64,000 nt of DNA, taken from the NCBI GenBank assembly GCA_963825445.1, contig CAWGTM010000007.1, forward strand, positions 331,185 through 395,184, read 5' to 3'. Source of the stretch: Actinophytocola sp963825445 (GTDB taxonomy: Bacteria > Actinomycetota > Actinomycetes > Mycobacteriales > Pseudonocardiaceae). Of the stretch, positions 43,588 through 52,094 are shown piece by piece. The notes beneath the pieces were generated by a model. That model saw only the letters and a program-made list of their open reading frames with translations, was not told the origin of the DNA and searched no databases. A program made the position numbers and the translations under genes. Position 1 is the first letter of the stretch. Every line of letters starts with the position of its first letter.

Positions 43588-44929
43588 CGAGGACGTGCCC
43601 GCGCGGTGCGGGCCGCCGTACCCGCACCGCCGCGAGCACCGCGCCGGCCCCGGCCGCCGCCGTGGTGAGCAGGAACGCCGCGCGGAAGTCGAGCTGGTCG
43701 GGAGTGGGGCCGAGCACGAGCGTCAGCACCGCGAGGGTCACCGCGCCGGACAGGTACTGCGAGGTGGTCAGCAGCGCGCCCGAGGTGCCCTGCTGTGCGG
43801 CCGGCACGTCGTGGGTGCCGATCACGAACATCGACGTGTAGATCACGCCGTGCCCGAGTCCACTGAGGACCAGCCCGGGCAGCAGGTCGGCCGCGTAGTC
43901 GGTCCCGGACAGGGTGATCGACAGCCAGGCGAGGCCCACCGTGGCGAGCGCGAAGCCGCCGAGCAGGACGGCCGGCGCGCTCAGGTGCCGCAGCAGCCGC
44001 CCGGCCAGGAGGTTGCCGGCCGTCACCATCACGGCCAGCGGCAGGAACGCGAGCCCGGCCTTGAGCGGGTCGTAGCCTTTGAGCTGCTGGAGCAGCAACG
44101 TGAGCAGGTAGAACTCCGAGCCGACGCTCGCCATGTAGAGCGCGGTGGCGGCCGCCCCGGTCCGCAGTGACGCGGTGGCCCGCAGCGCCGGTTCGATGAG
44201 CACGGCGCGGGCCGTGCGCTCCGTGTGCACGAACGCCACGAGCAGCACCACCGCCAGGCCCACGGTCACGAGCGTCGCCGGGTCGCGCCAGCCGCGATCG
44301 GCGCCGAGAGTGAGGCCGAGGACCAGGCTCAGCACGGCGGCCGTGCCGAGGACGGCCGCGCGGACCGGGATGCGTTCGGCGCCGGTCGGGCGGGCCGAGG
44401 CGAACCAGCGGAGCGCGGCCAGCGCGCAGGCCAGCGTGAGCGGAACATTGATGAAGAACGTGAGCCGCCACGACGCCGTGGTGAGGACGCCGCCGAGGAT
44501 GGCTCCCGCGGCGAGCCCGGCGGCGCCGACCGCGCTCCACACGGCAAGCGCCGCGCCCCGCCGCGCGCCGGCGGCGAACGTGCTGCCGATCAGTCCCAGG
44601 ATGGCGGGCTGCATGAGCGCGGCCGCCAGCCCCTGAGCACCTCGGGCGGCGAGCAGGGTGGCGCCGTCGCCCGCGATCCCACCGACCGCGCTGGCCACCC
44701 CGAACGCGACGATCGCCACGGTGAACATCCGCCCGGCCCCCACGCGGTCGGACAGGCGCCCGCCGACCACCAGGAAGCCCGCGAACAGCACGGCGTAGGC
44801 GCTCACCACCCACTGCGCGGTCGCCGGTTCGAGGTCGAGATCGGCGGCGACGCTGGGCAGCGCGATGTAGATGATGGAGTAGTCGAGCGCGATCAGGAAC
44901 TGCGCGATCGACAGCACTGCGAGAACCAT
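43577..44929 (-). CDS. DHA2-family MFS exporter under MerR control
   Basis: About 450 residues with 14 predicted helices. It begins MVLAVLSIAQFLIALDYSII, has the loop motif GGRLSDRVGAGRMF and motif C GAILGGVLTTASWR. I start at the ATG at 44929; a longer frame extends through the MerR operator. The D-Y-S-I helix 1 motif places it in the drug-efflux DHA2 branch. It is divergent from a MerR gene. Confidence 0.9.
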   Translation of the reverse strand: MVLAVLSIAQFLIALDYSIIYIALPSVAADLDLEPATAQWVVSAYAVLFAGFLVVGGRLSDRVGAGRMFTVAIVAFGVASAVGGIAGDGATLLAARGAQGLAAALMQPAILGLIGSTFAAGARRGAALAVWSAVGAAGLAAGAILGGVLTTASWRLTFFINVPLTLACALAALRWFASARPTGAERIPVRAAVLGTAAVLSLVLGLTLGADRGWRDPATLVTVGLAVVLLVAFVHTERTARAVLIEPALRATASLRTGAAATALYMASVGSEFYLLTLLLQQLKGYDPLKAGLAFLPLAVMVTAGNLLAGRLLRHLSAPAVLLGGFALATVGLAWLSITLSGTDYAADLLPGLVLSGLGHGVIYTSMFVIGTHDVPAAQQGTSGALLTTSQYLSGAVTLAVLTLVLGPTPDQLDFRAAFLLTTAAAGAGAVLAAVRVRRPAPRGHVLVSP

Positions 44930-44944
44930 TCGCCCATGGTCGAA

Positions 44945-44964
44945 CCTTGACACTAGTGTGAAGG
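44945..44964. promoter_or_regulatory. MerR-type operator/promoter
   Basis: CCTTGACACTAGTGTGAAGG is a 20-bp palindrome with two symmetric mismatches, in the gap between the MFS and MerR genes. TTGACA inside it serves as a -35 element, as in MerR-family promoters where the operator lies in an over-long spacer. Confidence 0.75.
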
Positions 44965-44993
44965 GCAAGGCTTGTGACGAAGGGCGCACCACC

Positions 44994-45359
44994 ATGCGGA
45001 TCGGAGAGCTGTCGACGCGGACGAACGTGCCGACGCGACTGCTGCGCTACTACGAGGAGCAGGAGCTGCTCGACCCCGAGCGGGCGGCCAACGGCTACCG
45101 CGACTACCCGGAGCCGCTGGTCGACCGCGTGGTGCAGATCCGGGGACTGCTCGACGCCGGGGTGCCGACCCGGATCATCAAGCAGATCCTGCCCTGCCTG
45201 GACAATCCGTGCTCCATCCACGTGGCGGACGCGACCCCCGAACTGCTGGCCGACCTGGAGCACCACGAGGCCCAGATGACCGCGAAGATCGACTGCCTGG
45301 CGAAGAACCGGGACGCGATCAGTGCCTATCTGGAGGCCGTGCGCGCTCTGTCCCGCTAG
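44994..45359 (+). CDS. MerR-family transcriptional regulator
   Basis: A 121-residue MerR protein with winged HTH (MRIGELSTRTNVPTRLLRYY, then EEQELL and GYRDYPE) and a dimerisation helix. Two cysteines in LPCLDNPC resemble those in MerR regulators of multidrug or redox type, but I cannot name a ligand. It probably activates or represses the divergent MFS gene via the 20-bp palindrome. Start ATG at 44994. Confidence 0.92.
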   Translation: MRIGELSTRTNVPTRLLRYYEEQELLDPERAANGYRDYPEPLVDRVVQIRGLLDAGVPTRIIKQILPCLDNPCSIHVADATPELLADLEHHEAQMTAKIDCLAKNRDAISAYLEAVRALSR

Positions 45360-45415
45360 GATCTCCGCACGCCCGGTCGGGGTTCTGGGGAATCCATAGT
45401 GGACAGGAGACTGCC

Positions 45416-46861
45416 ATGGTCGCGGTCGCTTCGGAGCCTGGGTTACGGACCTTCGCCACGCGCGGGGTCGGGATCGTGGTCGCCGTCCAGGTGGCGGTGC
45501 TCACCGCGCTGTCCGGTCTGTACGGCTTCCATCGTGACGAGTTGTACTTCGTGGCGGCCGGCAAGCGGCTGGACTGGGGCTACGTCGATCAGCCGCCGCT
45601 CACCCCCGTGCTGGCGCGACTGTCCACGGCGGTGTTCGGCGAGACACCCATGGGACTGCGGGTGGTGGCGACGCTGCTCGGCGCCGCGCTCGTGGTGGTG
45701 GTCGCGCTCGTGGCCCGCGAACTCGGCGGCGACCGGCTGGTCCAGACGGTGACCGCCGCGATCACCGCGTTGTCCTCGCTCGTCATGGTGGTCTCGCACA
45801 TGCTGGCCACCAACTCGGCCGACACCGTGCTGTGGGCGCTCGTCGGACTGTTCGCGCTGAAACTGTTCCGCACCAACGATCCCCGCTGGTGGCTGCCGCT
45901 CGGCGCGACCATCGGCGTGGGGCTCGAGAACAAGTGGCTGGTCCTGCTGCTGGTGGCGGCACTCGGCGTGGGCGTGCTGCTCGTGGGACCGCGGTCGGTG
46001 CTGCGGACGTGGTGGCTGGGCGCGGGCGTGGTGGTGGCGCTGGTGATCGCCGGCCCGGGGCTCGTGTGGCAGGCGACGCACGACTGGCCGCTGCTGACGG
46101 TCGCCGGGGGCATCAGCGCGGACGACGGGGCCGAGAACCGGATCCTGTTCGTGCCCATGCAGTTCGTGTACCTCTCCCCCGTGCTGGCTCCCGTGTGGAT
46201 CGCCGGGATCGTGCGGCTGTGGCGTATGCCGTGGGCGCGGTCGTTCGCCGTCGCGTATCCGGTGCTGTGCGTGGTGCTGTTGGTGTTGGGCGGCAAGCCG
46301 TACTACGCGATCCCGTTGCTGTTGCTGCTCACGGCGGCCGGCGTGGCGCCGACGCTGCAATGGCTGAACACGCGTGCCCGACGGCAGGGCGCGGCGGTCG
46401 CGGCCGTGATCGGTGTCGTCATGAACGCGATCGCCGGCCTGCCCGTGCTGCCCGTCTCGGCGCTGGGTCCGGCCATGGCGCTGAACGCCGAGCAGGGCGA
46501 ACAGGTCGGCTGGCGCGAGTTCACGGCGACCGTGGCGTCCTCGGCGCCGGACGATGCGGTGATCCTCACGAGCAACTACGGCCAGGCCGGTGCGATCGAG
46601 CACTACCGGCATGAGTTCGGGCTGCCGCAACCGTTCTCCGGGCACATGTCCTACTACGACTGGGGTCCGCCGGCCGATTCGTTCACCGGCTCGGTGGTGC
46701 TGGTGGGTTCTCTTGACACCGCGTTCTTCCGGTCCTGCACGCGGGTTGCCGAGCACGTGAGTGTGGTGGACAACGACGAGGACGGAACGCCCGTGGTGGT
46801 GTGCGCGGGTCCGGTGCGGCCTTGGTCGGAACTCTGGCCTCTCCTGCGACGGTTCTACTAG
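45416..46861 (+). CDS. Glycosyltransferase family 39 (ArnT/PMT-like) membrane protein
   Basis: A 481-residue polytopic membrane protein. The first loop has HRDELYFVAAGKRLDWGYVD with the Asp-Glu pair of GT-C enzymes, followed by QPPLTP, typical of actinobacterial GT39 proteins. About 10-11 helices follow and a C-terminal extracytoplasmic domain (ILTSNYGQAGAIEHY). It is expected to move a sugar from a polyprenyl phosphate to an external acceptor. Stand-alone gene; the inverted repeat of the DUF222-HNH element begins 12 bp after its stop. Confidence 0.88.
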   Translation: MVAVASEPGLRTFATRGVGIVVAVQVAVLTALSGLYGFHRDELYFVAAGKRLDWGYVDQPPLTPVLARLSTAVFGETPMGLRVVATLLGAALVVVVALVARELGGDRLVQTVTAAITALSSLVMVVSHMLATNSADTVLWALVGLFALKLFRTNDPRWWLPLGATIGVGLENKWLVLLLVAALGVGVLLVGPRSVLRTWWLGAGVVVALVIAGPGLVWQATHDWPLLTVAGGISADDGAENRILFVPMQFVYLSPVLAPVWIAGIVRLWRMPWARSFAVAYPVLCVVLLVLGGKPYYAIPLLLLLTAAGVAPTLQWLNTRARRQGAAVAAVIGVVMNAIAGLPVLPVSALGPAMALNAEQGEQVGWREFTATVASSAPDDAVILTSNYGQAGAIEHYRHEFGLPQPFSGHMSYYDWGPPADSFTGSVVLVGSLDTAFFRSCTRVAEHVSVVDNDEDGTPVVVCAGPVRPWSELWPLLRRFY

Positions 46862-46873
46862 ATGGTTCCACTC

Positions 46874-46918
46874 GGACGATCGCGCACTTCGGTGGCTGTG
46901 CATGGGGTTGGGATGCTC
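46874..46918. repeat. Left inverted-repeat arm of HNH element, outer part
   Basis: This stretch matches the reverse complement of 49905-49952: it shares GGACGATCGCG, CACTTCGGT and TGGGGTTGGGATGCTC, separated by small gaps. It is the outer part of the left arm; the arm resumes at 48316 after the inserted IS110 element. Confidence 0.8.
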
Positions 46919-46927
46919 CTATGGTTG

Positions 46928-48031
46928 TCAAGCGGCTGGTTGAAGATCTTTTGTGGGTGTGTTGGTGCTGGTGAGGATGTTGTAGATCTCGCGGGCGATG
47001 TAGCGTTTGAGGCAGCGGATGATGTCCTTTTTGGATAGTCCTTCGGTGGTGCGGCGGGTCATGTAGGCGCGGGTGCGGGGGCAGTTGGCGAGGCGGGCGA
47101 TGGCGATGATGTGGAGGGCGCGGTTGGCTTGGCGGTCACCGCCGCGGCTGAGGCGGTAGCGGCGGGTTTTGCCGCTGGAGGCGGGTACGGGTGCGGCGCC
47201 GCAGAGGGCGGCGAAGCTGGCTTCGGTGGTGATGCGGTCGGGGTTGTCGCCGAGGGTGGTGAGTAGTTGGGCGGCGGTTTCCGGGCCGACACCGCGCCGG
47301 GCGAGTAGCTGGGGGCAGGCCCGCTGGAGCAGCGGTGTGAGTTGGTGGTCGAGGTCGGTGATCTCCTCGGACAGGGTGCGGTAGCGGCGGGCCAGGCTGC
47401 GCAGCACGTGTTTGGTGACCTGTTCCGGGCCGGTCAGGTTGTCGGCCAGGTCGGGGCCGGGGCGGAGCCTGGCGCAGGCCTGCACGAGTGCGGCCGGGCC
47501 GAGGGTGCGGAGTTGGTCGCGTAGCCCGGCGGGGGCGGTGACCAGCAGCGCGCGGAGTTCGTTGATGGCCGCGGTGCGGGCTTTGACCGCACCGGCGCGG
47601 GTCAGGTGCACCGCGCGGATGGCCTCCACGATGCCGGTGCCCAGCTTCGGCACCGCGGTCGCACGCCCGGCCAGGACCGCCTCGGCGGCGGCGTAGGCGT
47701 CCAGCGGGTCGGACTTGCCCTGCTGGCGGCGCTGCCGCCGGTCTGGGCGGTTCACCTCGACCACCCGCACGCTGGCGGCGTGCAGATGGCGGGCCAACGC
47801 GGCACCGTAGGCACCGGTGCCTTCGACTCCGACCGCGTGCAGCCGCCCGAACGAGCGCAGCCAGTCCAGTAGCTGGGCATAGCCGGCCGCGGTGGCGGCG
47901 AACTGCGCGTCGGCCAGGCGGGTGCCGTTCATCACCAGCACCGCCGCATGGTGGGTGTCGGCGTGGGTGTCCACACCTCCCACGACCCGCCGCCGGCTCT
48001 TCGGCTTCTTCAGTGGTGTCGCTTGTGCCAT
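46928..48031 (-). CDS. IS110-family transposase (DEDD recombinase)
   Basis: A 367-residue transposase. The N-terminal RuvC-like DEDD domain begins VVGGVDTHADTHHAAVLV, with the Glu in VEGTGAYG and further Asp in KSDPLDAYAA; the C-terminal Transposase_20 domain has RRGVGPETAAQLL and the catalytic-Ser region AAPVPASSGKTRRYRLSRGG. Length and motifs are complete, so it is probably active. In this family the enzyme works with a bridge RNA from the element's own noncoding end. The stop lies only 9 bp from the IS right end. Confidence 0.95.
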   Translation of the reverse strand: MAQATPLKKPKSRRRVVGGVDTHADTHHAAVLVMNGTRLADAQFAATAAGYAQLLDWLRSFGRLHAVGVEGTGAYGAALARHLHAASVRVVEVNRPDRRQRRQQGKSDPLDAYAAAEAVLAGRATAVPKLGTGIVEAIRAVHLTRAGAVKARTAAINELRALLVTAPAGLRDQLRTLGPAALVQACARLRPGPDLADNLTGPEQVTKHVLRSLARRYRTLSEEITDLDHQLTPLLQRACPQLLARRGVGPETAAQLLTTLGDNPDRITTEASFAALCGAAPVPASSGKTRRYRLSRGGDRQANRALHIIAIARLANCPRTRAYMTRRTTEGLSKKDIIRCLKRYIAREIYNILTSTNTPTKDLQPAA

Positions 48032-48081
48032 CCTGGGTAGGTCGCCTTCCTCGCTGCATCAACACCCGGGGTCAGGGCGGC

Positions 48082-48291
48082 GTGTGCCGGAGACGGCCGG
48101 GCAGACATACCAGTGAAGAGCGGTCGCAAGCTCCTATCAAGTCACGACCCGGCCCTCCGGCACACACCAATCCCGATGCTCCCGGTGAGGTAGACAGATC
48201 CCAACAAGGACACTCCACAGAGGTCCGGCGATCGGAGAGTCAGACCCCACCAGGAACACCAGGCCCCGCTACCTTCCACAAGATCAGCGGG
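48082..48291 (-). ncRNA. Candidate IS110 bridge RNA
   Basis: Read on the transposase strand, upstream of its gene, the RNA would form three elements in order. A 5' stem-loop: 48286-48291 with 48265-48270. A target-binding loop on an 11-bp stem: 48244-48254 with 48181-48191. A donor-binding loop on an 18-bp interrupted stem: 48148-48165 with 48082-48101. Guides: CUCCGA (48237-48232) mirrors the left target plus core, CCCCGA (one G-U). GUUGGGAU (48205-48198) pairs with the right target ATCCCAAC at 46914-46907. AUAGGA (48137-48132) equals the IS right end plus core. UCACUGG (48116-48110) pairs with the IS left end CCAGTGA. RNA ends are approximate. Confidence 0.75.
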
Positions 48292-48315
48292 ACACGCCAA
48301 TCCTCACTGGCGATC

Positions 48316-48380
48316 GGGGCAGTGTCTCGCCGGGCTGGGTGTGGTGTGCGTGGGTGCGGCGAGCCACTGCAGCGGTTCAT
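48316..48380. repeat. Left inverted-repeat arm of HNH element, inner part
   Basis: Begins GGGGCAGTGTCTCGCC and continues through GTGGTGTGCGTGGG, GGCGAG, CACTGCA. It matches the reverse complement of 49838-49904 with scattered substitutions and a 2-base length difference. It abuts the IS110 left end exactly. The remaining ~145 bp to the HNH gene holds no gene; TAGGAT just before the ATG at 48527 may be its -10 element. Confidence 0.85.
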
Positions 48381-48526
48381 GGTGAGCTTCGTGCACGGGG
48401 CTGGTTTTTAGTGCCTTTTGTCCGACCTCCTGCAGGGGTCAATGGGCGCTCATTGTGGGTCTTGATCTTTAAATGCTTCATTCTTTCGAGCGATGAAAAT
48501 ATGGGTGGCGGGCGTAGGATTGGGTT

Positions 48527-49730
48527 ATGTCCAGCTCTCGCGTGGTGGGGCTAATCCAGAAACTGGATTCCTCTGCTGCCGCTTTCCGTGAAGTGTATGC
48601 ATCTCTGGTGTCGGTGATATCGGAAATGCGGGATGCTGATGTCGCGCATCTGGCGGGGTATAGGCGACTGAGCCTGCTCGTCTCAGATGTGACGCGGCTC
48701 AATCCCCGGTTTGCCACGCGGTTGATCACCCATGCTGAGGTGATCGCCGAGGTGGTGACCCCGACCGGGCATGTCACTCCGGCGCGGTTGCCGGTGGTGC
48801 GCGAAGCCCTGTTGGCCGGTGACCTGGATGCTGAGCAGGTGGATGCGGTTGTGCGGACGGTGAAGAAGATCCCGGACTGGGCTCCGGGTGACACCGTCGA
48901 GGTGGTGGAGAAGCATCTGGTGGCGATGGCTCGAACCGGCCCCGCCCATGTGCTGGCCAAGCACGGCGAAACCCTGCTGGCGCGCATCGACCCGGATGGT
49001 GATCAGCCTGCGGAGGTGTTGGCGGCGCCGAAGAACGTGTTCCGGTACCGGCGGGACGAGGCGGGGTGGATGCACTTCACCGGCATCATCGACCCGGAGT
49101 CGGCCGAGGAGCTGGACTCGATGCTGGGTGCGCTGGCGAAGCCCGGTGGCCCGGAGGATGAGCGGCACCCGACCCAGCGGCTGGGGGACGCGTTCTGCGA
49201 CGTGGTCCACCACGCACTGACCAGCGACAAGATGCCGGTGCGGGGTGGGGTGAAGCCGCACCTGAACGCGACCGTGGACCTGGAGGTCCTGCGTAAGGGT
49301 GTGGGCACCGCGACCCTCGAAGGCGGCGCGCTGCTCGGTGCGGCGGCGGCGCGGCGGCTCGCCTGCGATGCCGGGGATCATGCCGATGGTGATGAGCGGT
49401 GCGTCGGTCCCGTTGGATGTGGGCCGCACCCACCGCCTGGTCACCCCCGCCCAGCGGGCAGCGTTGAACGCTCGGGATGGTGGGTGTGCGTTCCCGAACT
49501 GCGATCGTCCGGCGCGGTGGGCGGATGCGCATCACATTCGCCACTGGCTCGACGGCGGCGCCACCGACCTCGCGAACATGGTGCTCCTCTGCCGAAGACA
49601 CCACCGGATCATTCACCATTCCGAGTGGGAAGTGCGGATGAGCGCGGTGGGGATTCCGGAATTCATTCCGCCTCGGTGGATTGATTCTGAGCAGGTTCCG
49701 CGAAGAAACCACCTTCACACCGTGAGATAA
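48527..49730 (+). pseudogene. DUF222/13E12-type HNH endonuclease gene, frameshifted
   Basis: The first frame encodes ~285 residues of a DUF222 domain (LSLLVSDVTRLNPRFATRLI, DEAGWMHFTGIIDPESAEEL). At about 49372-49376, after LACDAG, one extra G in GGGG shifts the frame. The rest continues in the next frame with HRLVTPAQRAALNARDGGCA, FPNCDRP and a full HNH motif (DAHHIRHWLDGG, CRRHHRIIH) to the stop at 49730. A 3-G run would restore a normal ~400-residue protein. It may be a true mutation or a sequencing error in a G run. Relatives are multi-copy REP13E12-type elements of mycobacteria; here the gene sits between long inverted repeats. Confidence 0.85.
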
Positions 49731-49837
49731 CACGAGTAAAAAAACACACAGGGTGAAACCACCAACCTGCCCCGCTGGTAGGTGAGAACACGCTGGGACT
49801 GGCACTCGCTCACCGCAACCCCGTAGCCGCTCAGCTA

Positions 49838-49952
49838 TTCAATCGTTGCAGTGACTCGCCACGCCCACGCACACCACGCCCGGTCTCTGGCGAGACGCTG
49901 CCCCGAGCATCCCAACCCCACGCCCACGAACCGAAGTGGGCCGCGATCGTCC
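49838..49952. repeat. Right inverted-repeat arm of HNH element, intact
   Basis: Reverse complement of the two-part left arm (46874-46918 and 48316-48380), about 115 bp. It keeps an uninterrupted copy of the IS110 target: CTGCCCC-GA-GCATCCCAAC at 49899-49917. The surrounding 49731-49991 contains no gene that I can support. The function of the arms (mobilisation, structure or target of the HNH enzyme) is unknown. Confidence 0.85.
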
Positions 49953-49991
49953 CCGCAACACCCCCGACAGCACCCAACCACCGAAGCACCG

Positions 49992-51068
49992 TCACTCGAA
50001 CCGAACGATCGTCCGACCTCCCTGACCGAGAGTGTCGAACGCGTCGTTCACGCCGTCCAGGCCGATGCTGCCGGTAGTGAGCGCCGCCAGGTCGAGTCGA
50101 CCGTCGCGGACCAGGTCGACCAGACGGGGCACGTCGACGTCCGGATCGCTCGACCCGTAGACACACCCCCGCAACGTCCGAGCGAACCAGTACAACTCCA
50201 GCGTGTTGAACTCCACGAGCTTCGACTTCCCACCGATGCCGACCACCGTCACCTCACCACCGCGCCGAGTGGCCGACCACGACATCCGCACGGTGGCGGG
50301 GATGCCCACACAGTCGAAAGCATGGTCGGCGCCCCGACCACCGGTGAGTTTGCGAACCGCCCGAGCGGCCGTGTCACCGGACGGAACGAAGTCCGTAGCG
50401 CCGTGGGTGAGCGCGAGAGAAGCCTTCTCCTCGGCCGTGTCGATGCCGATGATCGGCCCGGCCCCGGCCGCCTTCGCCGCCTGCAACGCCGAGAGCCCCA
50501 CGCCGCCGAGCCCCACGACCACCACCGACTGACCGGCCCGGACGCTAGCGGTGTTCAGCACTGCGCCCGCACCCGTGAGCACGGCGCAACCGAGCACGGC
50601 CGCCTGGTCGAGCGGGATGTCGTCGGGCAGCCGCACCACCGCGCCCTGGGACACGACCGTCTCCTCGGCGAACGCACCCGTGCCGAGCCCGGGGTAGATG
50701 GGCGTGCCGTCGTCGAGCGTGCCGTAGGGCTCGCGTGCCCGTTCCTCGGCGTGCACGCACAGGTAGGGCTCGCCGTTCTCACAGAACCAGCACTCCCGGC
50801 ACGCGGGCGCCCAGTTGAGCACCACCCGATCGCCCACGGAAACACGGTCGACGTCGGGTCCGACGGCGATCACCTCGCCCGCGCCCTCGTGGCCGAGCAC
50901 GGCCGGCACCTCCTGGGTGAGCGTGCCGTTGGCGAGCGACAGATCAGAATGGCACACCCCGGCGGCCGCCACCCGCACGCGCACCTGACCGGGACCGGGA
51001 TCGGCGAGGGTCACCTCCCGGATCTCGAGGGGTCCACCCTGTCGCATCAGCACAGCTGCCCTGACCAT
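49992..51068 (-). CDS. Zinc-dependent alcohol dehydrogenase
   Basis: A 358-residue MDR enzyme. Catalytic zinc ligands are C38 (GVCHSDLS), H in GHEGAGEV and a later Cys (LGCAV). The structural zinc loop ACRECWFCENGEPYLC has four cysteines. The NAD site is VVVVGLGGVGLSALQ. The spacing matches class III-type/mycothiol- or aryl-alcohol dehydrogenases. It oxidises alcohols or reduces aldehydes with NAD(H). Divergent from a zinc-free MDR gene at 51132. Confidence 0.92.
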   Translation of the reverse strand: MVRAAVLMRQGGPLEIREVTLADPGPGQVRVRVAAAGVCHSDLSLANGTLTQEVPAVLGHEGAGEVIAVGPDVDRVSVGDRVVLNWAPACRECWFCENGEPYLCVHAEERAREPYGTLDDGTPIYPGLGTGAFAEETVVSQGAVVRLPDDIPLDQAAVLGCAVLTGAGAVLNTASVRAGQSVVVVGLGGVGLSALQAAKAAGAGPIIGIDTAEEKASLALTHGATDFVPSGDTAARAVRKLTGGRGADHAFDCVGIPATVRMSWSATRRGGEVTVVGIGGKSKLVEFNTLELYWFARTLRGCVYGSSDPDVDVPRLVDLVRDGRLDLAALTTGSIGLDGVNDAFDTLGQGGRTIVRFE

Positions 51069-51131
51069 CGAACTCCCTCACGCCGTAACGAGATTTGACC
51101 TCGACATTACTGGAGGTCGGAGACTGGCCCC

Positions 51132-52091
51132 ATGTTGGAGATCCTGGTTGAGCGGTTCGGGGACCCGGATGTGCTCGTCGCACATGAGGCACTGGATCCG
51201 GTGCCCGGACCGGGACAGGTGGTGATCGACGTGGCCGTGGCGCCGGTGCTGATGCTGGACGTCGCGGTGCGCCAGGGACGGGGCCCGTTCCCGACGAAGC
51301 CGCCGTACGTGCCGGGTGCCGGGGTGGCCGGCCGAGTGCGATCGGTGGGTCCGGACGTGCCGCAGGGCTGGATCGGCCGGACGGTCGTGGCGGACGTGAC
51401 CGGCGGCTACGCCCAGCGGGTGGCGGTGGACGTGACTGCCATGGTCCCGGTGCCCGGCGGTCTGGGTGTGGCGGACGCGGCCGCGCTGCTGCACGACGGA
51501 CGGACGGCCGCGCGGCTCATGGAGGTCGTGCCGGTCCGCGCCGGGCAGCGCGTGCTGGTGACGGGCGCCGGCGGGGCGTTGGGGCTGCTGCTCGTGCAAC
51601 AGGCGGTCGCCAAGGGTGCCACGGTGATCGCCGCCGCCGGCTGCCAACGCAAGCTCGATGCGGCCGTCCAACAGGGCGCGACGGCCGTCGTCTCCTACAC
51701 CGACCCGGACTGGCCGGCCCAGGTCCGCGAGGCGACGGCCGGCGCGGGCGTCGACGTGGTGTTCGACGGCGTGGGCGGCGCGATCGGCGCGGCCGCGTTC
51801 GACCTGACCGCACCCGGCGGCCGGTTCTCGGCCCACGGAGCGGCGAGCAGCGCGTTCACGGCCATCGACTCGACCGAGGCGGCGAGCCGCCGCATCAGGG
51901 TGTTCGGCATCGACCGGGTGCAGCTCCACGGCGGCGAGATGCGCCGGGTGGTGGCCCTCGCCCTGGCAGAAGCCGCGATGGGCCGTATCCACCCGGTCAT
52001 CGGTCAGACCTACCCCCTGGCACAGGCGGCCGACGCCCACCGGGCCCTGGAATCCCGCACCGCCATCGGCAAAACCCTCCTCCTGGCCTGA
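51132..52091 (+). CDS. Quinone-oxidoreductase-like MDR protein
   Basis: A 319-residue medium-chain dehydrogenase without the zinc ligands, of the zeta-crystallin/quinone oxidoreductase branch. NADPH fold VLVTGAGGALGLLLVQQAV; C-terminal IGKTLLL is typical. It likely reduces quinones or enones with NADPH. ATG at 51132 lies 63 bp from the divergent ADH gene. Confidence 0.9.
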   Translation: MLEILVERFGDPDVLVAHEALDPVPGPGQVVIDVAVAPVLMLDVAVRQGRGPFPTKPPYVPGAGVAGRVRSVGPDVPQGWIGRTVVADVTGGYAQRVAVDVTAMVPVPGGLGVADAAALLHDGRTAARLMEVVPVRAGQRVLVTGAGGALGLLLVQQAVAKGATVIAAAGCQRKLDAAVQQGATAVVSYTDPDWPAQVREATAGAGVDVVFDGVGGAIGAAAFDLTAPGGRFSAHGAASSAFTAIDSTEAASRRIRVFGIDRVQLHGGEMRRVVALALAEAAMGRIHPVIGQTYPLAQAADAHRALESRTAIGKTLLLA

Positions 52092-52094
52092 CGG

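Larger units (their letters stand above)
46919..48315 (-). mobile_element. IS110-family insertion sequence, complete
   Basis: A 1,397-bp element whose ends are fixed by comparing the interrupted left arm with the intact right arm of the surrounding inverted repeat (uninterrupted site at 49899-49917). Flank resumes without loss or gain beyond a shared dinucleotide: TC at 46917-46918 and again at 48314-48315 (GA on the transposase strand), as expected of IS110 recombination at a 2-bp core, with no terminal inverted repeats. It contains the transposase gene close to its right end and about 285 bp of noncoding left end holding a candidate bridge RNA. Confidence 0.85.

Noticed and set aside
48391..48404. 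GTGCACGGGGCTGG resembling GTGCATGGGGTTGG at 46898-46911, as IS110 target-site duplication
   Set aside because: Comparison with the intact right arm places the IS ends at 46918/46919 and 48315/48316, so this similarity lies outside the IS and is chance or an old internal repeat.
48527..49730. Programmed ribosomal frameshifting in the HNH gene
   Set aside because: Only a GGGG run is present, without a slippery heptamer or clear downstream stimulator, and family members are normally in one frame.
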